Positions 36,109 through 45,329 of a stretch of DNA of 64,000 nucleotides are shown piece after piece. The stretch spans positions 22,049,758-22,113,757 of the forward strand of contig CM064872.1 of the NCBI GenBank assembly GCA_032719365.1. Direction: 5' to 3'. A program made the position numbers and the translations under genes. This DNA comes from Prinsepia uniflora (taxonomy: Eukaryota; Streptophyta; Magnoliopsida; Rosales; Rosaceae). Numbering within the stretch: the stretch's first letter is position 1; each line of letters opens with the position of its first letter. The notes under the pieces were generated by a model. The model was not told the origin of the DNA and did no database searches. It saw only the letters and a program-made list of their open reading frames with translations.

Positions 36109-36296
36109 GCTGGAGAAAAGAACAAGAAGAGCAATGGGGTTAGGGGTGGGGGTGTGGGGTTGGGGCTGGGGTTGGGGTTTTGGAAGTACCTGAAATCTCT
36201 CAACTGCTTAAATTTAGCCGTCAGAGTATGTGAGGATCCAAATCCAAGAATCCTGATATGCACAAACCACTTTATACTACGCAGAGACCAAACCAA
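36109..36296 (-). other. Possible 5' untranslated exon(s) with an upstream reading frame
   Basis: A minus-strand segment ending at 36190 is followed by GTACTTCC, and a CTTTTCTCCAG acceptor ends at 36110, giving an 80-bp intron of C-rich sequence. Reading from an ATG at 36296 across this junction gives a frame of about 43 codons that stops just after the acceptor. It would therefore be an upstream frame rather than part of the main protein. A TA-rich tract at 36348-36366 could supply a TATA element. Transcript evidence would be needed to confirm any of this. Confidence 0.3.
36136..36177 (+). repeat. G-run tract with G-quadruplex potential
   Basis: Seven runs of four or more G separated by 1-3 bases within 42 bp on the plus strand, with telomere-like GGGGTTAGGGG at the start. 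It lies in the predicted short intron of the minus-strand candidate gene, so the G-rich strand would be the template strand. Confidence 0.7.
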
Positions 36297-36623
36297 TCTA
36301 GGAAACTTGGTTCTTATGCCTTCAAATAAAACGTTTTTTTTTTCTTCAATATATATATATATATATGTTGGTTTTTGATTTTTGATTTTATAATTTTTTT
36401 TGAATAAATCTCTTTTTCGTCATTGGTATCCTAATTTTATTTGGGTACCTTTTTTTAATTAAAACTGATTTCATTCTAATACAATTTATACTCACGAAGG
36501 GCAAGTTAGGCAAACCCATTGAAAGTCAATTGAATCATAAATAGCCAACCTTTGTTACTAAGAAAATATTTTGTAATATCTCGAATTATTATTTCATAAC
36601 TAGTTAGCTTATGTAACTGTTAA

Positions 36624-36662
36624 TGGTGGAGGTGGTGGTGGTGGATGGTAGTGGTGGTGGAT
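36624..36662 (+). repeat. GGT-rich microsatellite
   Basis: Imperfect (GGT)n with interruptions. It is followed by G-rich sequence up to 36750. Confidence 0.7.
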
Positions 36663-36689
36663 CGAGGTAATGATAATGGGGAAGGTAGT

Positions 36690-37510
36690 AGTGGCGGCTC
36701 TAGTTGGGGTTGTGGCGTTAGCGGGGCAAAGGAGGGACCAGGGGGAGCTTGGACCCCCACTCAATTTTTTTCATCTTTTTATTTATAAATAATAAATAAT
36801 AATTAAATTATATTTTAGATATTTATTATAGAGTAATAAATGTTTTTTTAATCTGTTTATCTATAATGCATATTTGTTTTTTACTATCTTGTAATTTTGT
36901 ACTAAATTTTTTATGTATTTAAAAAAATATTTATTTAAATATATAATACTATACTAATTTACCATATATACATTTAAATTTTTTAAATTCTCAATTGTTT
37001 TTTTACCTCATTTGCCCATTTTTGTTAATTTTTTTCTTTTTTTTCTTAACTAAAAATATTCCCAAAATATATTTACTTCATATTTCCAAAGAGTTCAATT
37101 TTTAACTTCTATTTCCCTCCTTATTTTTTTTTTCCAATTTATGAATGTCTACCATGATATTGGAGGCTTATGAACTTGGTTAAGTTATTATTTTGTTATA
37201 TTTAAGAATATGAATATATAGTGTTTATACAAATAAATAGAACAAAAAAAATAGTGAAATAATTTTTTATTTTATTTTGAGAAACCATCAAAAAAGGCCG
37301 CCTTTGAAATTTTGTATAATTATATATGGTTGCATATTTGGGATAACCAATATAAAATTCACCAATTAGTCGTCAATTAAATCTTCTTTTGATTTTGTTA
37401 AAAAATAAACATTTTTCGATAAGAAAAATATATCATAAATTAAGAGTATTTTGTAGAAAGAAAAAATTATTAGGCCCCCTCTAATAATAAATCTTGGTTG
37501 AATCACCTAG
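36690..37510. mobile_element. AT-rich transposon-like relic (class uncertain)
   Basis: The left side is G-rich (GGGGCAAAGGAGGGACC...GGACCCCC) and the right side reads TTAGGCCCCCTCT...CTTGGTTG, roughly inverted, bracketing about 700 bp of very AT-rich non-coding DNA. Such ends occur in non-autonomous hAT-like elements, but the inverted repeats are too degraded to score and no target duplication was found. Confidence 0.25.
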
Positions 37511-37870
37511 CCCGACAACAAGATGTCATCGGGCATACAATGTATTCGCTGCAATTCGTTGGGTAAAATTCCATAATCTAAAGCTCGTGAAGCAAAGTTA
37601 AGGGGGAAAAACAATTCTTCAGGTAAAATTCCATGTAGCACGACCCAAAATGTTTTTCGTGAGGAAGTCGTCGTACGAAATAAAAAGGTTAACGATCGAT
37701 TGCCCGAAGAATACTTTAATTCGTGCTTGACGACGAATATGATTCATTGGGAAAATACGCAAGTTTTAGATTTTACTTAGACAAAATTTCGCCAAGCAAG
37801 GTGACAAGTATTGCCCGACGAATTACCTAATTTGTAGGACAAAATAGCTCGATTTCATATGTTTCCAGAA
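37500..37870. mobile_element. CACTA-like subterminal motif cluster
   Basis: TTGCCCGACGAAT, GCCCGAAGAA, CATCGGGCA, CGCCAAGCAAGG and similar words recur on both strands in 370 bp, as in CACTA subterminal regions. Neither a terminus nor a transposase was recognised. Sequence from 37870 to 38750 is AT-rich with no gene seen. Confidence 0.35.
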
Positions 37871-38751
37871 AAGAAAAAAAACACATTTGTGGACTAATAT
37901 GGGAAAAAAATAAAATTTTATTAATAAATTATTTACATGTAAATTTTATTAATATATAAACATATTATAGTTTTCAACTAATATAATTACAAAGAAATAA
38001 AAGTCTCAAACTTAATTAAAAGAAATAGTTCTACAATTTAATATTTTTCATAACTAAAAACAACAATATGATGTCCTATATAGACGTATATCTAAATGCT
38101 CACTAGTTGGTCGGGGTGCGAGGGTAGTTGTTGCGGCTTTTGGTCGAGGTGCGGGGCTATCTGCTAGGGCAGCCGGTCAGGGTGTAGGTGTTACATCTCA
38201 TCCCATAAATGTGAAACTGGAATTTGGGAATCACCAAAATACCTTTAGTTATCTCCACTTGCGCCTCATTTAGTGAGCTACAAGCAATATATTAATTAAT
38301 TAATTTTTTATACTAAGTAAATATGCATATATAAAGTAAAGTCTGGATAATTTGTTTTGATATTGCATAAGTTCAAAGAATATACATTTGTATATTAAGT
38401 CTTCGTGCAATACTGGCTATAGGGTCAGCGCACCAATAGGCACAAAAATGGCATGAAAGGGTGGGTTGGTTTGGTGCTCAATTTACATGGCAACCGTTCC
38501 CTGTTGGATAATAACATCGGAGTGATCAAAATGAGGTATGGATCTCTTGCCTATGTTGTAGCCAATCTCTCAACAGATTTTCACTGAACAAAATTTACAA
38601 CACTTAATAAGCCAAACGTAGAAATTGAAATTTTGAAATTTACAATTAGATTGAATTTACGCAAATTCATACAATAATTCTTTATATCTGCTAAAACTGC
38701 TTCTCCCCTTCGTCTGCCCATATCTCTCAATAATAATAATAATAATAATAA

Positions 38752-38964
38752 TGTTGTAAATAGTTGTAAGGGTTATGTCTATTTATGTAATAGGTACTAG
38801 GGGTAGTTTTGTCCTTTGTATTCATTAATTACTCTCCCATATATAAGGGATAATTAATGTTTGTAAACCCTAATTCTAATCTCATATTAATCAGACGTCT
38901 TATTTTCTTCTCCATGCTTCTCCAAATTCTCTCTGCACTCACCTCCCGGATTTCCTTCACAACA
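38752..38964 (+). repeat. Copia-A 5' LTR
   Basis: 213 bp, TGTTGTAAATAG...TTCACAACA. A TATATAA box lies at 38840-38846. The sequence right after it (CGTTATCAGCACGA) sits where the primer site should be. It shares only a TATCAG core with the usual TGGTATCAGAGC, so priming may use a different or internal tRNA segment. Confidence 0.9.
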
Positions 38965-40354
38965 CGTTATCAGCACGATCGTCTCCGAATTGGTGACCAT
39001 TCAAGTGGAGGATAAATTCAATCAAGTAGGTTTTCCAAATCTTAGAATTTATTTTATTTTGCATCAAACCTAGAACCCATATTTCTAGAAATTGATTTGC
39101 ATATTGCTTAGAATTGATAATGATATTGAATCCTAAGATTATGAATTATTTTATTTGATTGATTAATTCAAAACTTGATTTAATTTATTTAATTTGATCA
39201 ATTGAATTATATGAATTATCGGTTTGTGTTAATATATATGTGTGATTGCATAGGCTTGAATTGAATTAGAAGTTGAAAAAAAAATTCACGGCAACATGCA
39301 ATAGAAATCCATGAATGTGATAATTTAATTAGATATTGGTTTGATGTTTGATGTTTGTTTAAATTTTATAAAATTTAATATTTGATATTAATTATTGATA
39401 ATTAATTGAAACTTGATAATTATCAATATCTATATATTATATACACTGCTTCACGATTTGAATGATACTTTTGGTTGAATTGATGTGTATGTCATTTAAT
39501 ATTTTGAATGATAACTTTGAAGGCCATGAATCTGAAAAATTGTATAAAATAAATAAAGAAATCAATAAAACATAAAAAGGAGGAAATTGGATTGATGCAC
39601 GACTGGGAAGGTCGAATTGGGTGGATCACGGCCTGAATTTCCGCCACAATTGATGGCACCAACCATCAATTCAAAATAACTGAAGAGCCAAGAAGGCCAC
39701 ATCAGGCCATTTTTCCCTTAGGCCCGGAAGGCCTCTCACAAAAAAAAAAAAAAAAAACGTTACTGAGCCCAGAAGGCTAGCCCAAAAACAGAAGAAAAAA
39801 TGGGGGGCTCAATGGCCCGGAAAATTGACTTTCTGAGCCCTGAAGGCCCAGCAGGCCCAGCCCAGAAGGCCAGCGTGCAGGCCCAGAGCCAACAGACGGA
39901 TCGGCTTGGCCCGCCCGGATGTGGCTCGGCTCGGCTCCGGCGACCGGCTCGGCTCATGCGACCGGCTCGGCTCCGGCGACCGGCTCGGCTCCGACCAAAA
40001 AAAAAAAAAAAAAAAAAAAAAAACAGAATCTTCTTTTATACTCCTTGGGCCTAAAACATACACTCATGCATGCCTGAAGCATTGCCCTACTCCTCAATAA
40101 AAAAAATAAATAAATAAATAAATACATAACATTTATTTATACTTATACATATTGTATCTTGTTTGCTTGTTTAGTTAATTCTTTATATATTATTTATCAA
40201 TGTCATAGACCACCTGTAAATAAAAGGAACCTGAAGCTTCCTTCATTGATATTCTAAATTATCATACCATGTTATAGAACCTGAAGTTCTAATCTGTTGC
40301 TTATGGATGCATTTTTCCCAAAGCACTAATCCTATTCATTAATCTTTGTAGAGC
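38965..40354 (+). other. Copia-A leader with GC-rich repeats and A tracts
   Basis: 1390 bp with no coding function. It contains an A17-A18 tract near 39740, a GC-rich block rich in AGAAGGCC and GGCCC words (39680-39880), an 18-bp tandem repeat (CGGCTCGGCTCCGGCGAC) at 39927-39996 in nearly four copies, and a run of about 27 A at 39997-40023. Several CNGAA-loop hairpins lie here (39720-39734, 39766-39778, 39837-39847, 40070-40082, 40224-40243, 40275-40291), the last two within 135 bp of the gag start. Confidence 0.7.
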
Positions 40355-41254
40355 ATGGCACATCTCAACAAATTGGATTTTGACGCACTGGAAGTTTCCG
40401 GAAGAAACTACTACCAGTGGACGGAAGATGTGAAGCTTCATCTCACTGCTAAGAGAATCCGCTCAACCATCCAGGAAGACAATGTGGTTTCTGAGCATCA
40501 GAAGGCGGATGCTATGATCCTCATTCGGAGGCACATGGATCGCGCACTGCAGCGTGAATACCTGGGTCAAGAGGACCCGAGAGCTTTATGGGTTTCACTG
40601 GCTGATCGCTTCGATCACCAGAAGGATATATTCTTGCCTGAAGCAAGACATGACTGGCATAACATTCGTTTTCAGGATTTCAAATCCGTAAACGACTATA
40701 ACTCTGAGATATGCCGTATCCGGTCTCTTCTCAAGTATTGTGGGGAGGAACTCACTGAAACTGACTTACTTGAGAAGACTTTCTCCACATTTCCGGCCTC
40801 GTGTATTGTCCTGCAGCAACAATACCGAGAGCGGAAGTTTACCAGGTTCGCGGAGTTGATCACTACTTTGTTGCTCACTGAAAAGAACAATATTCTACTA
40901 ATGAAAAATGATCAATCCCGACCTGTGGGCACTAGTGCGGCACCTTTGCCTGAAGCAAACACTGTTGCACCTCGCGATGCCAACCGTGGGGGGAGACACA
41001 GGGGACGTGGTAGAGGTGGAGGACGTAATCGTCCAACACATGGTGCACACCCCTATGACCGGGTACATGGTTACCATGCCCCTCGTGGTCGTGGTAATCG
41101 ACGTGGTGGACACCCCTATGATCGAGCTCAAGATTACCATGCCCCACGTGGCCGTGGTAACCGTGGGCTCGGTCCACGCGGGGGATCAAAACGAGAGAAA
41201 CCCTGGCCCGGCCCGTCGCCACCAGAATCAAAACCCACCGGACCTATGCTATAA
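40355..41254 (+). pseudogene. Copia-A Gag, first part (frameshifted before the zinc knuckle)
   Basis: A 299-residue frame from the first ATG after the leader ('MAHLNKLDFDALEVSGRNYYQW', typical of plant copia Gag). Residues about 30-190 are the UBN2-type capsid domain ('ALWVSLADRFDHQKD', 'FTRFAELITTLLLTEKNN'). An arginine/glycine-rich tail follows, with two near-identical repeats ('HPYDRVHGYHAPRGRGN' and 'HPYDRAQDYHAPRGRGN'). The frame ends at 41254 without a zinc knuckle. The knuckle follows in the +1-shifted frame, with the shift at about 41190-41230. Gag would form the virus-like particle, and loss of the knuckle from the main product would affect RNA binding. Confidence 0.85.
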
Positions 41255-41429
41255 ATGTGGAGGTCGCGATCACTGGTCCCGCACCTGTCGTGCATCAGCT
41301 CAAACTATTGCCCAGTACCATGCTAGACGTGATACTCGAGAGGCTAATTTTGCAGCAGGACCAGTCCCCGCTGATACCACCCTTGCCATTGCCGATTTCC
41401 AGACTGCAGCTGGGCATAATGATGATTGA
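41215..41429 (+). pseudogene. Copia-A Gag zinc knuckle in shifted frame
   Basis: Contains C-YK-C-GGRD-H-WSRT-C, a standard CX2CX4HX4C nucleic-acid-binding knuckle, then a 40-residue tail to a stop at 41429. It shares no frame with the upstream Gag, so a one-base gain or two-base loss separated them. It lies directly upstream of the Gag-Pol spacer. Confidence 0.8.
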
Positions 41430-41649
41430 GTTATTTACATACCCATGGATATGATCGCATCTGTGCCATTTTTTTTATGCATAATATTTTTTTAAATTTA
41501 TTCCTTCCATTACTATTTCTGGACATTGTTTGGTAATTCATTTTATTTTTGGACTTATTTTGTTATTTGCTCGAACATTACTCAATCTATTGATTCATTT
41601 TTTTAACACATGCGATTGTTGATTACTTTAGTTATATTGATGGTTAGGC
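41430..41649 (+). other. AT-rich Gag-Pol spacer
   Basis: 220 bp with stops in every frame and two T-runs (41468-41476 and near 41488-41494). Pol starts with its own ATG right at the protease, in a different frame from both Gag segments. A splice or re-initiation mechanism may supply Pol separately from Gag, but no splice site is proven. Confidence 0.6.
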
Positions 41650-44600
41650 ATGTCAAATGGTGAAGTTTGTTGTCTAGCCGACAGTGCTACTACGCACACC
41701 ATCCTTCGTGATAGGATATTTTTCACAAACTTAATGCCTAACCACACCCCGGTCATAACTATTTCTGGCAAATCAAACTTGATTGAAGGCTCCGGAAGAG
41801 CCCAGATTATGTTGTCCAATGGTACCGTGTTTACCATTGATGAAGCCTTATACTCCCCACGTTCCAGCAGAACGTTATTGAGTTTTAAGGATATTCGAGC
41901 TAATAATTATCATGTTGAAACCACAACCGAGAAAAATGTGGAATATCTTTGCATAACATCCAACTTGTATGGCCGGAAGCGTACATTGGAGAAATTAAAA
42001 TGCCTCAGGAGTGGACTCTACATGACCACTATTAGGACCATTGAGGCAAATCACATAGCTAGCTGGAAGCTACCTAACCCCAGCAACTACTTATTATGGC
42101 ATGACCGATTGGGACACCCCGGTCAAGGTATGATGCGCCGTATCCTCAATACATCACACGGGCATCCCCTTACAAATAAGGACCTAGTGTTTAGCGACAC
42201 ACTATGCCAAGCTTGCTCAATGGGAAAATTGAACACTAGACCATCATATGCAAAGATCGATAAAGACTCTGTCCCTTTCTTGTACAGAATACAAGGGGAT
42301 ATTTGTGGACCCATCCAACCACCATGTGGACCATTTAAATATTTCATGGTTTTGGTTGATGCATCGACGAGGTGGTCACATGTGACCCTATTGTCCACAC
42401 GCAATGCTGCGTTCGCTAAACTCCTTGCCCAAATCATTAAATTAAGGGCCCACCATTCGGATTACCCCATACAGTCCATTCGCCTTGATAATGCCGGGGA
42501 GTTTACATCGAAATCTTTCGATGATTATTGCATGTCCCTTGGGATTGATATTGAACATCCAGTTGCACATGTTCACACCCAGAATGGTCTCGCAGAAGCA
42601 TTCATTAAACGTTTACAAATGATTGCACGGACTTTGGTTATGCGCACCAAGCTACCAATTTCTGCGTGGGGCTATGCAATTTTGCATGCAGCTATGTTGG
42701 TCCGGTTGAGGCCCACTGCCACCCAACCCTATTCCGCGTTACAGCTGGTAACTGGGTACGAACCTGATGTTTCGCACTTACGCATGTTTGGGTGTGCAGT
42801 TTACGTGCCAATTGCGCCGCCACAACGTACAAAAATGGGACCTCAACGCCGGAGGGGCATATATGTCGGCTATGAATCCCCCTCCATTATACGATATTTA
42901 GAGCCCTTGACAGGCGATCTCTTTACCGCTCGTTTTGCGGATTGTCACTTCGATGAGACAGTCTTCCCGCCGTTAGGGGGAGATAAGAACGCTAACGTTC
43001 CTGAAGAACGACGTGAATTGACGTGGACTGTCTCCACTATGTCTCATCTTGATCCCCGAACCGCACAAAGTGAGAATGAAGTGCGGAGAATTCTAGATCT
43101 ACAGAGTGTAGCTAATAATATGCCAGACGCTTTCTCTGATCTAGCTAAAGTGACGAGATCACATATACCTGCTGCAAACGTGCCTGCAAGGATAGACGTC
43201 CCCGTAGGACGCGCCGTCCCAGATGGACGGGTCGTCCCAGATGGACAAAGTACGGCCATGGCGGCTAACCAGTCATATGTCCCTGCCCAGAAGCGAGGTA
43301 GACCAATAGGTTTGAAGGATTCTTATCCCCGGAAGAGGACAAATTTGGCACAATTGAATCCCTTAGATATCACTATATCATCCGATCCATCTCATGAGAT
43401 AATTCCGGATTATGGGTCTGTCTTAGAAGAGACGACGTTGGGGGACGCCTCAACGTCTGAACCCATTCCCGAGAATAGAGAGATCTCGGTAAACTATGCA
43501 TGCTTAAATGAGATATGGAATCGGAATGATATTATCATCGATGATATATTTGTATTCGCAGTAGCTACTGAAATAATAACTAGTGATGATATCGAACCTC
43601 GCTCCGTTGATGAATGCCAACGTAGAGAAGACTGGCCAAAATGGAAAGAAGCAATACAGGTCGAACTTGATTCCTTGACAAAAAGAAAGGTGTTTGGACC
43701 TGTAGCTCCCACACCTCCCCATGTTAAACCTGTAGGCTTTAAATGGGTATTTGTAAGGAAGCGTAATGAGAAAAACGAGATTGTGAGATACAAAGCTCGT
43801 CTAGTGGCGCAAGGATTTTCTCAACGCCCTGGGATTGATTACGAGGAGACATACTCTCCCGTAATGGACATTATAACGTTCCGCTACCTTATCAGTTTGG
43901 TAGTTTCCGAAAAACTGAGTATGCAGCTTTTGGATGTGGTCACAGCTTATCTCTATGGGGATCTAGACACAGAGATATATATGAAAGTTCCTGAAGGACT
44001 TAAGATATCTGATTCAAATAGTTCCAGACCACGGAACACGCTCTCCATTCGTTTGAGGCGTTCACTCTACGGATTGAAACAATCCGGACGGATGTGGTAT
44101 AACCGTCTAAGTGAATATTTGATCAGATTGGGATATGTGAATAATGAATTATGCCCATGCGTGTTTATTAAGAAGACAAGTTCCGGGTTCGCTATAGTGG
44201 CAGTTTATGTCGATGACATGAATCTGATTGGTACTCCTGAAGAGATCCAAGAAACCGCTAAGCACCTGAAGTTAGAATTTGAAATGAAGGATCTTGGGAG
44301 AACACACTTCTGTCTCGGCCTGGAGCTCGAGCACCGTGCAGATGGGATTTTGGTCCATCAATCGAATTACATCCAGAAGATGTTGAGACGCTTTAATGAG
44401 GATAAAGCAAAACCTTCAAGCACGCCCATGATCGTCCGGAGTCTAGATCCTAAAAAGGACCCGTTTCATCCAGCAGATGACAACGAAGAGATATTGACAC
44501 CAGAAGTGCCATATCTAAGTGCAATAGGCGCACTGTTGTACTTGGCTCAATGCACAAGACCAGACATTTCATTCGCTGTGAACTTGCTAGCTAGATTTAG

Positions 44601-44733
44601 CTCTGCGCCAACACGCCGCCACTGGAATGGCATAAAAGACATCTTCCGATACCTTAGAGGTACAGCGGATATGGGCTTATTCTATCCCTATGCATCGAGG
44701 AATGAATCACCCCCCCCTTGGACCTCGAAATGA
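41650..44733 (+). CDS. pol: Copia-A Pol: protease, integrase, reverse transcriptase
   Basis: A 1027-residue open frame. The aspartic protease active site is at residue 11 ('LADSATTHTIL'). GAG-pre-integrase lies at about 145-200 ('LLWHDRLGHP', 'CQACSMGKL'). The integrase core follows, with acidic residues near 216 ('QGDICGP'), 280 ('RLDNAGEF') and about 316 ('NGLAEAF'). A variable linker with 'PVGRAVPDGRVVPDGQ' repeats lies at about 515-535. RT begins at about 698 ('KWVFVRKRNEKNE') with the catalytic 'YVDD' at about 853. The frame ends at 44733 inside the RT-RNase H junction because of an extra C in a run of eight (44710-44717); the other family copy has one base fewer there. Otherwise the enzymatic domains look intact. 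Confidence 0.9.
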   Translation: MSNGEVCCLADSATTHTILRDRIFFTNLMPNHTPVITISGKSNLIEGSGRAQIMLSNGTVFTIDEALYSPRSSRTLLSFKDIRANNYHVETTTEKNVEYLCITSNLYGRKRTLEKLKCLRSGLYMTTIRTIEANHIASWKLPNPSNYLLWHDRLGHPGQGMMRRILNTSHGHPLTNKDLVFSDTLCQACSMGKLNTRPSYAKIDKDSVPFLYRIQGDICGPIQPPCGPFKYFMVLVDASTRWSHVTLLSTRNAAFAKLLAQIIKLRAHHSDYPIQSIRLDNAGEFTSKSFDDYCMSLGIDIEHPVAHVHTQNGLAEAFIKRLQMIARTLVMRTKLPISAWGYAILHAAMLVRLRPTATQPYSALQLVTGYEPDVSHLRMFGCAVYVPIAPPQRTKMGPQRRRGIYVGYESPSIIRYLEPLTGDLFTARFADCHFDETVFPPLGGDKNANVPEERRELTWTVSTMSHLDPRTAQSENEVRRILDLQSVANNMPDAFSDLAKVTRSHIPAANVPARIDVPVGRAVPDGRVVPDGQSTAMAANQSYVPAQKRGRPIGLKDSYPRKRTNLAQLNPLDITISSDPSHEIIPDYGSVLEETTLGDASTSEPIPENREISVNYACLNEIWNRNDIIIDDIFVFAVATEIITSDDIEPRSVDECQRREDWPKWKEAIQVELDSLTKRKVFGPVAPTPPHVKPVGFKWVFVRKRNEKNEIVRYKARLVAQGFSQRPGIDYEETYSPVMDIITFRYLISLVVSEKLSMQLLDVVTAYLYGDLDTEIYMKVPEGLKISDSNSSRPRNTLSIRLRRSLYGLKQSGRMWYNRLSEYLIRLGYVNNELCPCVFIKKTSSGFAIVAVYVDDMNLIGTPEEIQETAKHLKLEFEMKDLGRTHFCLGLELEHRADGILVHQSNYIQKMLRRFNEDKAKPSSTPMIVRSLDPKKDPFHPADDNEEILTPEVPYLSAIGALLYLAQCTRPDISFAVNLLARFSSAPTRRHWNGIKDIFRYLRGTADMGLFYPYASRNESPPPWTSK

Positions 44734-45247
44734 TGCACGCCTCGTTGGGTATGCTGATGCAGGTTACCTATCAGACCCATATAAGGCACGTTCCCAATCC
44801 AGTTATGTCTTTACCATTGGGAACACAGCGATATCTTGGAGGTCTACAAAACAGACCCTTGTTGCTACGTCTTCGAATCATGCCGAGATTTTGGCCCTGC
44901 ACGAAGCAGTTCGTGAATGCATATGGCTAAGAGCTATGACTGGGCATATTCGAAATACATGTGGACTGAATTCCACCCGTAATGAACCGATAGTTATCTA
45001 CGAAGATAATGCTGCCTGCATAGAGCAGATGAAGACCGGTTTCATTAAGGGAGACAACACCAAGCATATTGCACCGAAGTTCTTCTTTAACCAGCAACAA
45101 CAAGAACATCGGAAGATTGAGATCAAGCCAATACGATCTCAAGATAACCATGCCGACTTGTTCACCAAGTCATTACCAAAGGCCACATTCCAGCAGCATG
45201 TGCGAGGTATTGGTTTACGTAGACTGGCTGATCTACCTAATCTATAG
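44734..45247 (+). pseudogene. Copia-A RNase H, out of frame with RT
   Basis: Continues the polyprotein in the next frame: 'VGYADAGYLSD' (first Asp), 'SSNHAEILALHEA' (Glu), 'YEDNAACIEQM' (Asp) and 'NTKHIAPKFFFNQQ', ending 'RLADLPNL' at 45247. All acidic residues of the copia RNase H are present. The only visible defect is the frameshift in the C run upstream, so RNase H would be lost from the product unless the ribosome slips there. Confidence 0.85.
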
Positions 45248-45275
45248 TTTTCAGGGGGAGTCAATATCAGGGGGA

Positions 45276-45329
45276 GTATCCTGAAGTATACCATGTATCC
45301 AGAAGTATGCTGAGTATCCCGAAGTATAT
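45276..45329 (+). repeat. Three tandem GTATCCNGAAGTAT units in the Copia-A trailer
   Basis: GTAT-CCTGAAGT-ATAC (45276-45291), GTAT-CCAGAAGT-ATGC (45295-45310) and GTAT-CCCGAAGT-ATAT (45314-45329), spaced 19 bp. Each keeps a four-base stem (with G-U pairs) and the CNGAA core. The same three-unit array is visible in Copia-B at about 57220-57276 on the minus strand. Confidence 0.6.

Noticed and set aside
40932..41231. Minus-strand His/Gly-rich frame over the Gag tail
   Set aside because: Antisense of the Arg/Gly-rich Gag repeats, with no independent support.
44927..45151. Minus-strand frames within Copia-A RNase H
   Set aside because: They are antisense shadows of the RNase H coding sequence and recur in Copia-B for the same reason.
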